Below are positions 1 to 7,055 of a DNA stretch of 64,000 nt, piece by piece. Origin of the DNA: Actinoplanes oryzae (GTDB lineage Bacteria; Actinomycetota; Actinomycetes; Mycobacteriales; Micromonosporaceae); contig NZ_JAUQWH010000033.1 in assembly GCF_030757795.1 (NCBI RefSeq), positions 1 through 64,000 on the forward strand, written 5' to 3'. The translations under genes and the position numbers were made by a program. The first letter of the stretch is position 1; every line of letters starts with the position of its first letter. The notes under the pieces were generated by a model, which saw only the letters and a program-made list of their open reading frames with translations, was not told the origin of the DNA and made no database searches.

Positions 1-204
1 GTCGAGGCCGCCAGCGCCCCGATGGGCAGCATCGACAAGCTGACCGTCATCTCGACCGACGGCGCCTCAAACCTCACCAAGTCGGTCGCCAACAACGTGA
101 CCCAGGGCCTGCAGCTGGGCACCGACCTGACCGGCATCGACCTGCCCGCCCTGCTGGCCCGGCTGACGGCGGGCAGCAGCGTGGTCAACGGCCACGAAGC
201 CTAG
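1..204 (+). CDS. Flotillin-like (SPFH) protein, C-terminal fragment
   Basis: Only the last 67 residues are in the window; the gene begins upstream of base 1. The reading frame is open from the first base and ends with TAG at 202-204. The visible part contains IDKLTVISTDGAS followed by a stretch with VANNVTQGLQLG and a short hydrophobic tail. This resembles the C-terminal end of bacterial flotillins (FloT/YuaG type), where a Gly-Asn/Ser-Ile-Asp-Lys segment follows the coiled coil. Flotillins scaffold membrane microdomains. The SPFH domain itself is outside the window, so the call rests on the tail alone. Confidence 0.6.
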   Translation, partial: VEAASAPMGSIDKLTVISTDGASNLTKSVANNVTQGLQLGTDLTGIDLPALLARLTAGSSVVNGHEA

Positions 205-239
205 GGTTTGACGCAGCCCGGGGGAGGGATATCGAGGTC

Positions 240-1265
240 ATGGAATATCGCAGACTCGGTGGTACGGGCACGATCGTGTCGTCGATGTGCCTGGGCACGA
301 TGACGTTCGGCAACGAGAGCAGCGAGGAGGTGTCGCATGCCCAGCTCGACCGGTTCGTCGAGGCGGGCGGCAACTTCGTCGACACCGCCAACGTCTACTC
401 GCAGGGCGCGTCGGAGGAGGTCATCGGGCGGTGGCTCGCGGCGCGGCCGGGCGTACGGGACCGGCTCGTCATCGCCACCAAGGGCCGCTTCCCCATGGGC
501 GACGACCCGAACGCCGCCGGCCTGACCCGCGTCAACCTCTCCCGGGCGCTCGACGCCAGCCTGCGCCGGCTGGGCGTGGAGACGATCGATCTCTACCAGG
601 CGCACGCGTGGGACCCGCTGACCCCGCTCGAGGAGACGCTCGGCTTCTTCGACGACGCCGTGCGCGCCGGCAAGATCCGCTACGTGGGCGTCAGCAACTT
701 CCTCGGCTGGCAGCTGCAGAAGGCGGCGCTGCTCACCCAGTTCCGCGGGCTCGCGCCGATCGTCACCCTGCAGCCGCAGTACAACCTGCTCGTCCGCGAG
801 ATCGAGTTCGAGCTCGTCGACGTGTGCCGCAACGAGAACATCGGCATCCTGCCCTGGTCCCCGCTCGGCGGCGGCTGGCTCACCGGCAAGTACCAGCGCG
901 ACAACGCTCCCACCGGCGCCACCCGCCTCGGCGAGGACCCGGGCCGCGGCATGGAGGCGTACGGCCCGCGCAACTCCGACACCCGTACCTGGCGCATCCT
1001 CGACGCCGTCCGCGGCGTGGCCGAGGAGCGCGGCGTGTCGATGTCCCAGGTGTCCCTCGCCTGGCTCGCCGCCCGCCCCGCGGTCACCTCGGTCATCCTC
1101 GGCGCGCGCACCGTCGAGCAGCTCGACGACAACCTCGGCGCCGCGGACCTGCGCCTGTCCGAGAAGGAGACCGAGCTGCTCACCGAGGCGAGCACGCCGG
1201 TCGTCGGCGAGTACCCGTACGGGCCGCAGGGAGTGGCGCAGCGCGACCGCAAGATCAAAATCTAG
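240..1265 (+). CDS. Aldo/keto reductase
   Basis: A 341-residue single-domain (beta/alpha)8 NADPH-dependent oxidoreductase of the usual AKR length (about 310-350). The catalytic tetrad is visible: Asp48 and Tyr53 in DTANVYSQG, Lys81 in IATKGRF and His122 in YQAHAWD. The C-terminal half carries the cofactor-binding region (LGARTVEQLDDNL). It resembles the MocA/YajO or Kv-beta-like bacterial AKRs that reduce aldehydes and sugars; the substrate cannot be told. Start ATG at 240 has a GAGG element a few bases upstream. It is monocistronic: 35 bases separate it from the flotillin-like gene, and it converges on the cellulase gene with a strong hairpin between them. Confidence 0.93.
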   Translation: MEYRRLGGTGTIVSSMCLGTMTFGNESSEEVSHAQLDRFVEAGGNFVDTANVYSQGASEEVIGRWLAARPGVRDRLVIATKGRFPMGDDPNAAGLTRVNLSRALDASLRRLGVETIDLYQAHAWDPLTPLEETLGFFDDAVRAGKIRYVGVSNFLGWQLQKAALLTQFRGLAPIVTLQPQYNLLVREIEFELVDVCRNENIGILPWSPLGGGWLTGKYQRDNAPTGATRLGEDPGRGMEAYGPRNSDTRTWRILDAVRGVAEERGVSMSQVSLAWLAARPAVTSVILGARTVEQLDDNLGAADLRLSEKETELLTEASTPVVGEYPYGPQGVAQRDRKIKI

Positions 1266-1324
1266 AAGCAGATGTCGTAGCGGGGTGGGGCGTACAGACC
1301 GTCGCTCACGCCGAGGGCTCGCAC

Positions 1325-1367
1325 GGCCGGGGCCAGGGGCGCTGGGCGCCCCTGAGCGGCCCCGGCC
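1325..1367. terminator. Long hairpin between convergent genes
   Basis: A two-part stem lies between the stop codons of the aldo/keto reductase and the cellulase. The outer arms GGCCGGGGCC (1325-1334) and GGCCCCGGCC (1358-1367) pair perfectly. The inner arms AGGGGCGC and GCGCCCCT pair around a 3-base loop, and a 4-base GAGC bulge separates the two stems. It works in both orientations and has no T-tract, as is common for actinobacterial intergenic terminators. The termination role is inferred. Confidence 0.7.
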
Positions 1368-1406
1368 GCGCGGCTACGTCCGTGCGTGGTTGCGCCCGGA
1401 AACCCC

Positions 1407-2960
1407 TCAGCTGCACGCGGTGCCGTTGAGCTTGAAGCCGGTCGGGGCGGCCGCGTTGCCGGTGTGGCTCGCCTGGTAGCCGATGGTGGCCGAGCCGCCC
1501 GGCGCCAGGGTGGCGTTGTAGCCGGCGTCGGCCGCGGTCACGGTCGCGCCGGCCGGGGTGAAGGCGGCGCTCCAGCCGGAGACGAAGGTCTGCCCGGCGG
1601 CCAGGGTGAAGACCAGGGTCCAGCCGGTGACGGCGGCGGTGCCGGTGTTGGTGATCGTGACGCTGTTGGTCAGGCCGGTGTTCCAGGCGCTGACCGCGCT
1701 GGTGACCCGGCAGGTGCCGGCCGGGGCCGGGGTGCTGGGCGGCGGGGTGGTGGGCTGGGCGCCGCCGGCCGCGCTCATGATCGCGTCGATGATGCCCTGC
1801 TGCGTCACCGTCGCCGAGCTCCGGTCGAACAGGCCGAACCCGTGCTGCCCGTTCCAGCCGTTGTCCCAGTAGGCGGTCGCCGCGCCGTACTTCCTGGCCG
1901 CGGCCACCACGGCCCGCGCGTAGTCCGCACGGTAGCGGTTGCTCGCGGAGTCGTACGTCGTCTTGTCGATCGAGCCGTACTCGCCGACGAAGACCGGGTA
2001 GCCGCGCGTGACGAACCGGTCGTACATCTTCTTCAGCTGGCCGTCCAGGTAGTCCTCCTGGCCCCAGACCGACTTCTTCGCCGGGTTCGTCGCGCCGGCG
2101 CCCCACTGCGTGATGGTGGCGTCCTCCTGGCCCGTGAAGTCCCACGGGTCGTAGTAGTGCACCGAGATCATGATGCGCTGCTCGCCGGCCGGGACGGACG
2201 GTGACCGGTTCTGATCGGTGGGCAGCACGAAGCCGCTGCCCACGGTGTGGTCGATGTTGGTGTTCCAGCCGGGCACGAGCAGCCAGCGGGAGGCGTTGTT
2301 GCCGCCGGTGCGGCGCACGGTGTCGACGAAGATCTGGTTGTACGCGTTGATGTTCGAGTAGCACGGCTCGGTCGGGTTGCCGTACTGGCCGTCGAAGTTC
2401 TCGTTCATCGACTCGAGGATCAGGCGGTCGTCGTAGCCGGCGAACCGGGTGGCGATCTGCTGCCACACCTTCTGGTACTTGTCCCTGATCGTCGCCTGGT
2501 CGGCCGCGTCGCAGATCAGCCAGGACCCGGTGACGGTCTTGTAGCCGTCGCCGTGCATGTTGATCAGCACGTACAGGCCGCGGCGGTGGGCGTAGTCGAC
2601 GACCTCCTGGATCCGGTTCAGCCACGCCGCGCTGACCGGGTAGTTCGGCCCGGCGCCGATGGTGCCCAGGTAGGAGACCGGGATCCGGATCGTCTTGAAA
2701 CCGGCGGCCTGCACCCGGTCGATGAGCGCCTGCGTCACGACCGGGTTGCCCCAGGCCGTCTCGCCCGGGATGCCGTTGGTGCTGGCCTCGAGGCTGTTCC
2801 CGAGGTTCCAGCCGGCGCCCATGGCGGCGACCAGCTGGGTGGCGTTCAGCTGGGCCGTGACGTCGGCCGCGGCGGCCCTGGTGACGCCGTGCACCGCCCC
2901 GGCGAAGGCCAGGGCTGCCGCGAGGGAGGCGAGCCCGGCCTTTCTGATCCTCGACCTCAT
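1407..2960 (-). CDS. Secreted GH5 cellulase with C-terminal CBM2
   Basis: A 517-residue endoglucanase-type enzyme that hydrolyses beta-1,4-glucan outside the cell. Start ATG at 2960 gives a classical signal peptide (MRSRIRKAG, hydrophobic core, Ala-rich cleavage region) and has a GGAAAGGGGAC Shine-Dalgarno region; an upstream in-frame ATG at 3011 would put 17 extra residues before the signal. The GH5 domain shows GWNLGNSLEA, the acid/base Glu in SMNEN and the nucleophile Glu in FVGEYGS. A Thr/Pro linker (TTPPPSTPAP) leads to a family 2 cellulose-binding module framed by Cys residues (TCRVTS to NGTACS). A cellulose-regulator operator lies just upstream. No other cellulase is linked to it here. 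Confidence 0.95.
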   Translation of the reverse strand: MRSRIRKAGLASLAAALAFAGAVHGVTRAAAADVTAQLNATQLVAAMGAGWNLGNSLEASTNGIPGETAWGNPVVTQALIDRVQAAGFKTIRIPVSYLGTIGAGPNYPVSAAWLNRIQEVVDYAHRRGLYVLINMHGDGYKTVTGSWLICDAADQATIRDKYQKVWQQIATRFAGYDDRLILESMNENFDGQYGNPTEPCYSNINAYNQIFVDTVRRTGGNNASRWLLVPGWNTNIDHTVGSGFVLPTDQNRSPSVPAGEQRIMISVHYYDPWDFTGQEDATITQWGAGATNPAKKSVWGQEDYLDGQLKKMYDRFVTRGYPVFVGEYGSIDKTTYDSASNRYRADYARAVVAAARKYGAATAYWDNGWNGQHGFGLFDRSSATVTQQGIIDAIMSAAGGAQPTTPPPSTPAPAGTCRVTSAVSAWNTGLTNSVTITNTGTAAVTGWTLVFTLAAGQTFVSGWSAAFTPAGATVTAADAGYNATLAPGGSATIGYQASHTGNAAAPTGFKLNGTACS

Positions 2961-2983
2961 GTAAGTCCCCTTTCCCGACGTGG

Positions 2984-2997
2984 TGGGAGCGCTCCCG
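2984..2997. promoter_or_regulatory. CebR/CelR-type cellulose operator
   Basis: TGGGAGCGCTCCCG matches 13 of 14 positions of TGGGAGCGCTCCCA, the operator bound by the LacI-family repressors CelR (Thermobifida) and CebR (Streptomyces), which are released by cello-oligosaccharides. It lies 24 bases upstream of the cellulase ATG, in a position to block transcription. The repressor gene is not in the window. Confidence 0.85.
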
Positions 2998-3099
2998 GCA
3001 TCGTAAACCATCGATGTCTTGCCGGTGTCCGGGGTGTTTCCGCGACCGGTGCCGGCCGGTGCGGACGATGGACGGGGATCACAGAACCCTTGCGGTAAT

Positions 3100-3116
3100 C
3101 CTATTTCGGCTATAGG
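3100..3116. promoter_or_regulatory. CCTAT-N7-ATAGG dyad upstream of the ABC/LLM operon
   Basis: CCTATTTCGGCTATAGG is an inverted repeat with 5-base arms and a 7-base centre, in an AT-richer island 323 bases upstream of the lipoprotein gene start. The same architecture occurs at 15919-15935 next to the SsuD-like gene. This suggests a dimeric repressor or activator shared by both loci. The regulator is not identified. Confidence 0.55.
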
Positions 3117-3219
3117 AAATAGATATGCCAGCTCCGGTGCTCCTCGTCCGGCGGCTCAGCATCGACCTGTGCCGCCGTGCCGGTGCGTCCTGTCGCCGCT
3201 GACAGCACGCCTTCCCCGT

Positions 3220-3390
3220 CGCCGGCGGCCCCGATGCCGCCGGCGGCACGCCCTGCCCGTCGCCGGGGCCTCGATGCCGAGGTCGCCGACCACACGCCCC
3301 CGCCGCCGGGGCGTCGATGCGTCGCCGGCGACCGCACGCTCCCCGCCGCCGGGGCCTCGATGCCGAGGTCGCCGCCGGCGACCTCCCGCG
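3220..3390. repeat. Degenerate 43-base tandem repeat
   Basis: Units begin near 3220, 3261, 3304 and 3347, a period of 41-43 bases. The units at 3261-3288 and 3347-3374 are identical over 28 bases; the unit between them is diverged. Each contains a CGCCGGGG and a TCGATGC core. The array lies in the leader of the ABC/LLM operon and ends about 50 bases before its first start codon. It has no spacer pattern of a CRISPR. Confidence 0.75.
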
Positions 3391-3438
3391 ACGGGACACC
3401 TCGCCTTCCCTGCATGGACAGCGACAGGAGTTTCCTCC

Positions 3439-5040
3439 GTGCGCCGACTCGCCGTAGCCGTCACCGCCCTCGCGCTCGCCCTCACCGCCTGCTCCGCCTC
3501 CCCGCAGACCACCGCCGACGCCGGGCAACCGGTCAGCGGCGGCTCGCTGACCTGGGGCATCGAGACCGAGCCGATCACCTTCAACCCGCACCTGTACGCG
3601 CAGGCCAAGGCGCGCCTCCTGGTCTGGAACACGTTCGAGGCGCTGCTCACGCACGACGAGCGGGGCGGCTACCGGCCCTGGCTGGCCACCGGCTACGAGG
3701 CGGCCGCGGACGGCAAGGCGTACACGGTCAAGCTGCGCACCGGCATCACCTTCAGCGACGGGACGCCCTTCGACGCGGCGGCGGTCAAGGCCAACATCGA
3801 TCAACTGCGCAGCCCCGGGTACGCCCCGCAGGTCGCCGCCGTGCAGCTGCGCAACCTCGGCGCGGTCACCACGCCCGCCCCGGACACGGTCGTGTTCCGG
3901 CTGACCCGGCCCGACGTGCTGTTCCTCGACTTCCTCTCCTCGCCGCAGGGCGCCGTGGTCAGCCCGAAGTCGCTCAAGGAGGCCAAGGACCTCAAGGCCG
4001 GCGGCCCCGAGCTCAAGGGCACCGGCCCGTTCGTCCTCGACCGGTACGTCCCCGGGCAGGAGGTCCACTTCGCCCGCAACCCGGCGTACGGGGGCTCGCG
4101 GCCGGCCTATCTGGACGAGGTCACGTACCGGTTCCTCAAGGAGCCGTCGGTCCGCGTCGGGGCGCTGAGCTCCGGCCAGGTGCAGGTCATCGAGGGCGTG
4201 CCGGCCACCGACCAGGCGCTGATCACCTCGAACCCGGACCTCGCGTTCAGCAAGGGTCTCAACTCCGGATCGGCGTACTCGTACTACTTCAACATCGCGC
4301 ACGCGCCGTTCGACGACGTCCGGGTGCGGCAGGCGTTCCGGGAGGCGGTGGATGTGCCGACCGTGCTCGACGCGGTCTATCGGGGGACCGCCACCCGGGC
4401 GTGGAGCGTGGTGAGCCCGACCAGCCCGCTGTACGACAAGAGCCTCGAGAACACGTACTCCGGCGACCCGGCCGAGGCGAACCGCTTGCTCGACGAGGCC
4501 GGCTGGGCCACCCGCGACGCGGAGGGGTTCCGGACGAGGAACGGCAGGCGCCTGACCGTACGTCTGGTGCAGTCGGCGCCCTTCGTCCGGGACCGCCGCG
4601 AGATCCTCGCCCAGACCGTGCAGGCCGCCGTCAAGCAGAGCGCCGGGATCGACCTGCAGGTGTCCGTGGTGGACCAGGGCACCGCGACCAAGGCCCTCGC
4701 GGACGGCGAGTACGAGGTCTTCGACAACTCCCGGGCCGACACCGACGCCGGCGCGGCCCTGGACCTGCTGCTCCACTCGGGCGGGGCGATCAACCGCACC
4801 GGCTTCGAGGACCCCGGCCTGGACGCGCTCCTGGCCGAGGGCGTCGCCACCGCGGACCCGGACAAGCGCCGCGCCACCTACGCGAAGATCCAGCAGAAGG
4901 TGATCACCGAGCAGGCGCTGATCCTGCCGCTCTACGCCCCGGCCGACCAGCTCGCCGCCAGCCGCTCCGTCGGAGGCCTGGGCTTCGAACCAACCGCCGG
5001 CGTCCCCGCCGGCGCCGCCGCCATCTGGCTCGCCAAATGA
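3439..5040 (+). CDS. Dipeptide/nickel-type ABC substrate-binding lipoprotein
   Basis: A 533-residue family 5 (SBP_bac_5, DppA/OppA-like) extracellular binding protein. Start GTG at 3439 has AGGAG nine bases upstream and gives a lipoprotein signal with lipobox LTAC (MRRLAVAVTALALALTAC). The body shows hallmark segments: GGSLTWGIETEP, SDGTPFDAAAVKANIDQLR, LKGTGPFVLDRYVPG and FDDVRVRQAFREAVD. It captures the ligand for the permeases and ATPase encoded next. Its linkage to four LLM monooxygenases instead of peptidases suggests a small heteroatom-containing compound as ligand. It resembles the binding-protein subgroup known to co-occur with luciferase-like monooxygenases; that subgroup assignment is from memory and needs a profile search. 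Confidence 0.93.
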   Translation: MRRLAVAVTALALALTACSASPQTTADAGQPVSGGSLTWGIETEPITFNPHLYAQAKARLLVWNTFEALLTHDERGGYRPWLATGYEAAADGKAYTVKLRTGITFSDGTPFDAAAVKANIDQLRSPGYAPQVAAVQLRNLGAVTTPAPDTVVFRLTRPDVLFLDFLSSPQGAVVSPKSLKEAKDLKAGGPELKGTGPFVLDRYVPGQEVHFARNPAYGGSRPAYLDEVTYRFLKEPSVRVGALSSGQVQVIEGVPATDQALITSNPDLAFSKGLNSGSAYSYYFNIAHAPFDDVRVRQAFREAVDVPTVLDAVYRGTATRAWSVVSPTSPLYDKSLENTYSGDPAEANRLLDEAGWATRDAEGFRTRNGRRLTVRLVQSAPFVRDRREILAQTVQAAVKQSAGIDLQVSVVDQGTATKALADGEYEVFDNSRADTDAGAALDLLLHSGGAINRTGFEDPGLDALLAEGVATADPDKRRATYAKIQQKVITEQALILPLYAPADQLAASRSVGGLGFEPTAGVPAGAAAIWLAK

Positions 5041-5134
5041 CCCCCACCCGCCACCCTGTCGCATGGCTGGCTGGGGTGGGCCGCCATGGATCCGCCGCTG
5101 GATTGCCCCGCGCTGTGGGGCTGGGTGGTGTGCA

Positions 5135-6046
5135 GTGAGCGCTGTCGTCCGGCGGGTGGTGTCGGGTCTGGTGGTTCTGTGGGTTGCCGCGACGGCGGCC
5201 TATCTGGCGCTGCTGGCGGCGCCCGGGAGCACCGTGGACACCATCGTCGGTGATGGGGCCGATACTCCGGAGATCCGGGCCCGGATCATCGAGGAGTGGG
5301 GGCTGGACCGGCCGGAGATCGTGCAGTACGTCAGCTATCTCGGGCGGGTCGCCCATGGGGATCTCGGGCGGTCGTATCTGTTGCAGCGTTCGGTGAGCGA
5401 TGTCATCGGAGCGCAGCTGGGGCCGACGGTACGGCTGGCGACCGCCGCGGCCGTGCTCGGGGTTGGCTGTGCGCTGGTGCTGGCGCTGACCACCCGGCGG
5501 CCGTGGGCGCGGCGGGTCAGCTCGTCGGCGGAGCTCGTGCTGGTGTCCACCCCGCCGTTCCTGATCGGGATCGTGGTGCTGAGCGTGTTCTCGTTCCGGC
5601 TCGGGTGGTTCCCGGTCTCGGGTGACAAGGGCATCTCGGCGCTCGTCCTGCCGGCGCTCACGCTGGCGCTGCCGGTGGCCGGGGTGCTCACGCAGGTTCT
5701 GCGCGACGGGTTGGACCGGGCGCTCGACGAGCCGTTCGCGGTCACCGCCCGGTCGCGCGGGCTGAGGGAGAGCGCGGTGCTCGTCCGGCATGCGCTGCGG
5801 CACGCTCTGCTGCCGGCGATCGCGCTGGTGGGATGGCTGTTCGGGGTGCTGCTGGGCGGCGCGGTGATCATCGAGTCGGTGTTCGGGCGGCCCGGGCTCG
5901 GCTCGGTCACCCTGCTCGCCGTGACCAGCAAGGACATGCCCGTGGTGCTGGCCGTCGTGGTGCTGTCGGCCGCCGTGTACGTGGTGCTGAACACCGTGGC
6001 CGACCTCGCCTACCTGATCGTCGACCCACGCCTGCGGAGGAGTTGA
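5135..6046 (+). CDS. ABC permease, DppB type
   Basis: A 303-residue inner-membrane protein with about six transmembrane helices. An N-terminal helix (VVRRVVSGLVVLWVAA) is followed by the typical DppB periplasmic segment containing WGLDRPEIVQYVSYLG. The EAA-loop ATPase contact is around ARSRGLRESAVLVRHALRHA, and GGAVIIESVFGRPGLG near the C-terminus is characteristic of the family. GTG 5135 was chosen because it places the first helix as in DppB homologues; an in-frame ATG at 5063 would add 24 residues without homology. It lies 94 bases after the lipoprotein gene and one base before the DppC gene. Confidence 0.9.
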   Translation: MSAVVRRVVSGLVVLWVAATAAYLALLAAPGSTVDTIVGDGADTPEIRARIIEEWGLDRPEIVQYVSYLGRVAHGDLGRSYLLQRSVSDVIGAQLGPTVRLATAAAVLGVGCALVLALTTRRPWARRVSSSAELVLVSTPPFLIGIVVLSVFSFRLGWFPVSGDKGISALVLPALTLALPVAGVLTQVLRDGLDRALDEPFAVTARSRGLRESAVLVRHALRHALLPAIALVGWLFGVLLGGAVIIESVFGRPGLGSVTLLAVTSKDMPVVLAVVVLSAAVYVVLNTVADLAYLIVDPRLRRS

Positions 6047-6047
6047 C

Positions 6048-7055
6048 ATGGTCATCCGGCGACAAGCTGACACCGTCACCCAGCGACAAGCTGACACCGT
6101 CACCCAGCGGCGTGCTGACGATGTCGCCTCATCGCGGGCTGACGGGGTCATCCAGCTGGGGGATGACGGCGTCACCCGGGCGCAAGCCGAGGGCGTGTCC
6201 CGGGGAGGCCGGGGAGACGCGGGCAGCGCAGTCGGGCGGCGACGTCGTGGGGGCGGACGGGCCGGTGTCATCTGCGCCGCGGCGTTTCTTGTTGTCGCGG
6301 CGGTGGCTGTGGTGTGGCCGTCACTGCTCGGGGGTGATCCGCTGCGCGCCGACCCGCTGCACGTGTTGCAGGCGCCCAGCGCAACGCACTGGTTCGGGAC
6401 CGACCAGCTGGGGCGCGACGTGTTCGATCGGGTCGTGCACGGCGCCCGGCATTCGCTGGCGATCGGAGCGGCCGCGACCCTGCTCGCGGTCGCTGCCGGA
6501 GTGGTGGTGGGGGTCGTGGCCGGGCTTTCGCACCGGTACGCGGACGAGGCGCTCAGCCGGGGAATCGACGCGCTGTCGGCGTTCCCGCTGATTCTGCTGG
6601 CGCTGCTGTTCATCGCGATCGCCGGCCCGGGGACCACGAGCCTGATCGTCGCCATCGGGGTCGCCACGCTGCCGCATTACGCGCGGGTGGTGCGGGCGCA
6701 GACGTTCGTGGTGCGGCGGGCGGGCTATGTGACGCAGGCGGTGGCGTTCGGGGACAGCCGGCTCCGGCTCGTGATGCGGCATGTGCTGCCGAATGTGCTC
6801 GGTCCCGTCCCGGTGCTGGCGACGATCGGGCTGGGGGAGGCGGTGCTGGTCGCCGCCGGGCTCAGCTTTCTCGGCATGGGGCCGCAGCCGCCCTCGCCGG
6901 AGTGGGGGGCGATGCTCTCCGACGGCCGGGGCTACCTGCGGATCGCCTGGTGGGCCTCGGTCCTGCCCGGGCTGGTCGTCACCCTCACCGTCGTCTCGCT
7001 CACCGTCGCCGGCCGGCACTGGCAGCGTCGCTTCGAGGGGCGGGAGGCGCGATGA
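6048..7055 (+). CDS. ABC permease, DppC type, with repeat-bearing N-terminus
   Basis: A 335-residue membrane protein pairing with the DppB-type subunit. ATG 6048 has GGAGGAG upstream. Residues from about 75 are a normal DppC: a first helix (AAAFLVVAAVAVVWPSLLGG), HWFGTDQLGRDVFDRVVHGAR, the EAA loop (VTQAVAFGDSRLRLVMRHVLPNV) and GLSFLGMGPQPPSPEWGAML. The first 70 residues are unusual: a charged, degenerate repeat of Gln-Ala-Asp-x-Val-Thr-x-Arg units coded by 24-base tandem DNA repeats. It overlaps the next gene by ATGA. The extension may be a recent repeat expansion with no transport role. Confidence 0.92.
   Translation: MVIRRQADTVTQRQADTVTQRRADDVASSRADGVIQLGDDGVTRAQAEGVSRGGRGDAGSAVGRRRRGGGRAGVICAAAFLVVAAVAVVWPSLLGGDPLRADPLHVLQAPSATHWFGTDQLGRDVFDRVVHGARHSLAIGAAATLLAVAAGVVVGVVAGLSHRYADEALSRGIDALSAFPLILLALLFIAIAGPGTTSLIVAIGVATLPHYARVVRAQTFVVRRAGYVTQAVAFGDSRLRLVMRHVLPNVLGPVPVLATIGLGEAVLVAAGLSFLGMGPQPPSPEWGAMLSDGRGYLRIAWWASVLPGLVVTLTVVSLTVAGRHWQRRFEGREAR
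6060..6107 (+). repeat. Two perfect 24-base tandem repeats inside the DppC gene
   Basis: Positions 6060-6083 and 6084-6107 are identical 24-base units; further diverged units with the core GCTGAC...GTCA continue to about 6200. The reading frame is kept (8 residues per unit). The units encode the cytoplasmic N-terminal tail before the first membrane helix. Confidence 0.85.

Larger units (their letters stand above)
2961..3438. other. Divergent regulatory gap between cellulase and ABC/LLM operon
   Basis: This 478-base stretch holds no convincing gene. Its left part has the cellulase leader and operator (2984-2997). Its middle has a 17-base dyad at 3100-3116. Its right part (3220-3390) is a degenerate 41-43 base tandem repeat. 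The long frames that cross it are open only because of GC bias. Confidence 0.7.

Noticed and set aside
3079-5064. A 661-codon minus-strand frame over the binding-protein gene
   Set aside because: Antisense to the lipoprotein gene and rich in Arg/Gly/Val with no recognisable motif.
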